Part shown: in pieces, positions 62,300 through 64,000 of the stretch
How the letters are laid out: every line of letters begins with the position of its first letter
Position numbering within the stretch: position 1 is the first letter of the stretch
DNA from: Symbiodinium natans
Taxonomy: Eukaryota; Sar; Dinophyceae; Suessiales; Symbiodiniaceae
DNA: 64,000 nt
Direction: 5' to 3'
Assembly (NCBI GenBank): GCA_905221605.1
Contig: CAJNDS010000440.1
Location: 64,501-128,500 of the forward strand
The notes under the pieces: generated by a model
The model's input: the letters and a program-made list of their open reading frames with translations, nothing else
What the model was told of the DNA's origin: nothing
The model's database searches: none
Translations under genes and position numbers: made by a program

Positions 62300-62930
62300 T
62301 GAGGGGCTTCGCTTGGGGGAGCTGTCTGTGTTTCTTGGGGTTGAGGGTGTGAAGGGTTTTGGGGTTTCGGGTTTCGGGTTTAGGTTTTAGGGCTGAGGGC
62401 TTAAAGGTTTAGGGTTTAGGGTTCAGGGTTTCGGGCCGGGTTGAGTTTACGGTCGCAGGCTTCTGGGAGGATGAAAATGGTAGGGAGGTTGGGCTGGCTG
62501 GAGGTGTGAGATCAGGGCGGTCCGGGCTTGCGTTCTGCGCTTTAGGTGCGAATCGCCTTTGGGCGTAATCTGAGGCTTCTGTGCTCCTGTAGATCAGGCA
62601 CCATGCGTGCAGATGCACAGGGCGCATGTCTTGGGCCGCAGTTGTTGCCAAAGGGCTGCAGCGAAGCCAGGGTGCGATTTCCATCCAACCCCTGAAAAGT
62701 TCCCTGAATCCCAGACATTGGCCTGAAACAGAAGGTGTGGAATTCAGGGTTCAACCTAAGGGTGTCCCGCGCTCCCGAAGCCACGAGAGCAGCAGAAGGC
62801 GAAGCAAACCCCGGCACTCACAACAGATGTGGGATCATGGGAGTACGCTTGCACGAGGCCGAAGCAACATTCATGCCTCTGCGATTAGATCGGTTCATAA
62901 GGTTTCTTGCAGGGCGTCGGGATGCAGAGC
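62300..62930. other. Upstream region of AspH-like gene
   Basis: Short G-rich variants at 62340-62440, then unique sequence with overlapping frames on both strands (62409-62935) and no recognised motif. No promoter element can be pointed to. Confidence 0.4.
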
Positions 62931-62999
62931 CTTAGGATTTGGGGCTGGGGGGACTGGGATGATTTGGGCTTTGCATCGGGGGGACGGGGGGGGTGGGGC

Positions 63000-63225
63000 G
63001 CCGGGGGTGGGCAAGCTTGCTTTGGTCGTCGTAAACACTGAGGAAGCTGCGGAGCGGCAAGCCCAACTGCATTCTTGACAGGAGATGCTTGGAGGCAATG
63101 CTCTCAAAACGGCTGCGGCAGATTGCAGGATAGCGATCTGCAGCCACCTTTGCGTAACACTGCGCGTAGCGGGCTTTGGACAGCGGACCAGCGTAGGCGT
63201 CCGCACAGGCATAGAGCATGATCTG
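63000..63225 (-). CDS. Exon-like frame of hypothetical gene
   Basis: The minus strand reads MLYACADAYAGPLSKARYAQ, then CYAKVAADRYPAICRSRFES and IASKHLLSRMQ..RSFLSVYDDQSK. Acceptor-like GATGGCAG precedes. A second minus frame (ELQGAQERICKGYSADALMA..) overlaps the upstream edge. Unknown family. Confidence 0.45.
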
Positions 63226-63417
63226 TCGCAGCTGCCATCAGTGCATCTGCGCTGTAGCCCTTACAGATTCGCTCTTGAGCTCCTTGCAGTTCTGCAGTCT
63301 TGGTCACTCTTCACGCGTCGGCCTCGCTGACGTCAGGCTTCAGCACTTTCACCGCCCGGCCCTGTCTCAGCATCCAGGTTCTGTCCGTCGTGAACTTGCC
63401 TGAGGACGGCTACTACT

Positions 63418-63454
63418 GGTAGATCTCATCCGGGAAACTCTCCTCGAGCTCACC
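63418..63454 (-). CDS. Possible terminal exon LEESFPDEIYQ
   Basis: After GGTGAG the minus strand reads LEESFPDEIYQ then two stops. It could follow the proline-rich exon at 63560 in frame. Confidence 0.35.
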
Positions 63455-63559
63455 TTCAGAGGGGTTGGCTTTAAAGGGGTTGGCTTATGGTTCAAGTTCC
63501 CAAAGTCATGTATAGTTAAGTTACACCCCCGTGCCCCTGCTCCCCCCAGCCAAAATACC

Positions 63560-63801
63560 TGCTGGCCTTCCGATTGAAGCGGCTCGGTCTCCGAAGGACG
63601 GGGGAGGTCCACGTCCGGGCTCGGGCTCTCGGCCTTGACAGGCTTCTGAGGTGGCGGTGATGGCGGCAGCGATGGCGGTGAGGGCGCCTCTTCTGTCGCT
63701 TGGTCGGCTGCTGTCCGGCTCCGCGCTGGTGGCGTCGGCACTTGCTGCGGCTGGGGTGGCGGCGCTGGCGGCACTGGGAGTGGTGGCGCTGCCGGCGACC
63801 T
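63560..63801 (-). CDS. Proline-rich exon of hypothetical gene
   Basis: From acceptor TTAACTTAG|G the minus strand reads SPAAPPLPVPPAPPPQPQQV, then PTPPARSRTAADQATEEAPS and ..PSETEPLQSEGQQ, ending at a GT donor (CAGCAG|GTATTTTGG). Disordered linker type; the gene presumably continues past the right edge. Function unknown. Confidence 0.55.
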
Positions 63802-64000
63802 AAGTTAAGTGGCAGGCCCCTCGATGCAGGCAAGATGCTCTGCTCAAAGGGCGGCCTTCGCAAAAGAACACTTAACACGCGTTACATCCTTTACGTACAT
63901 ACTCTCCACTAGCCTCGGCAGAATTAACGGTGACTACCAAACACAGGGGTTTAGGATTTTTTCGCCTCTAAATTCACCAGCACTTGGCTCCACACAGGGA

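Overview
This window looks like nuclear DNA of a dinoflagellate, most likely Symbiodiniaceae or a relative. The evidence is the TTTAGGG-type telomere motif in hundreds of internal copies, ubiquitin-like/ankyrin proteins of a style common in Symbiodinium, introns with GC and GA donors as well as GT, AG|G junctions, and nearly all coding signal on one strand (minus). The species is inferred; no marker gene is present. Few open frames are long because most real exons are only 41-107 bp. I found them by translating the GC-rich islands between the telomere-like arrays and testing whether reading phase is kept across the islands.

Layout, all minus strand unless stated. (1) 1.5-28.4 kb: many small exon islands of one or more unrecognised genes; the stretch from 2 to 8 kb encodes an acidic, Pro/Ala/Glu-rich protein. 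(2) 16.3-27.4 kb: an 11.07-kb LTR retrotransposon with a 5-bp target duplication and no visible pol gene. It carries a 3.2-kb element with 1.03-kb inverted repeats and a 9-bp target duplication. (3) 28.75-45.26 kb: an aldo-keto reductase (AKR) gene in 13 small exons covering the whole barrel to a stop codon. Three other coding units lie inside its introns: a UBL-ankyrin gene with a frameshift, an intact two-exon UBL-ankyrin gene, and an unknown frameshifted gene. (4) 46.2-49.4 kb: unassigned exon islands. (5) 50.2-62.3 kb: a gene of about 17 exons for a secreted protein whose C-terminal half matches the aspartyl/asparaginyl beta-hydroxylase fold, starting with a signal peptide at 62,294. (6) 62.9-63.9 kb: exons of a proline-rich hypothetical gene.

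The main observation is the introns. Read along the + strand, almost every intron opens with a TTTAGGG array and closes with a CCCTAAA array, so exon islands are flanked CCCTAAA-[exon]-TTTAGGG. On the coding strand many introns begin at or within a few bases of GTTTAGGG, so the telomere repeat supplies or adjoins the splice donor, and the two ends of the intron are inverted repeats of each other. Many junctions also share 3-5 bases between donor and acceptor, like small target-site duplications. This looks like a family of intron-making (introner-like) elements with telomere-repeat termini, or introns overrun by telomere repeats. The drift of the unit (TTTGGGG, TTGAGGG, CTTAGGG, TTTTAGGG, TTTAGGGG) suggests many separate insertion or expansion events.

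Limits: exon ends were read by eye. AKR and hydroxylase exons where length and phase agree are well supported; isolated islands are weaker. No search or alignment was run.
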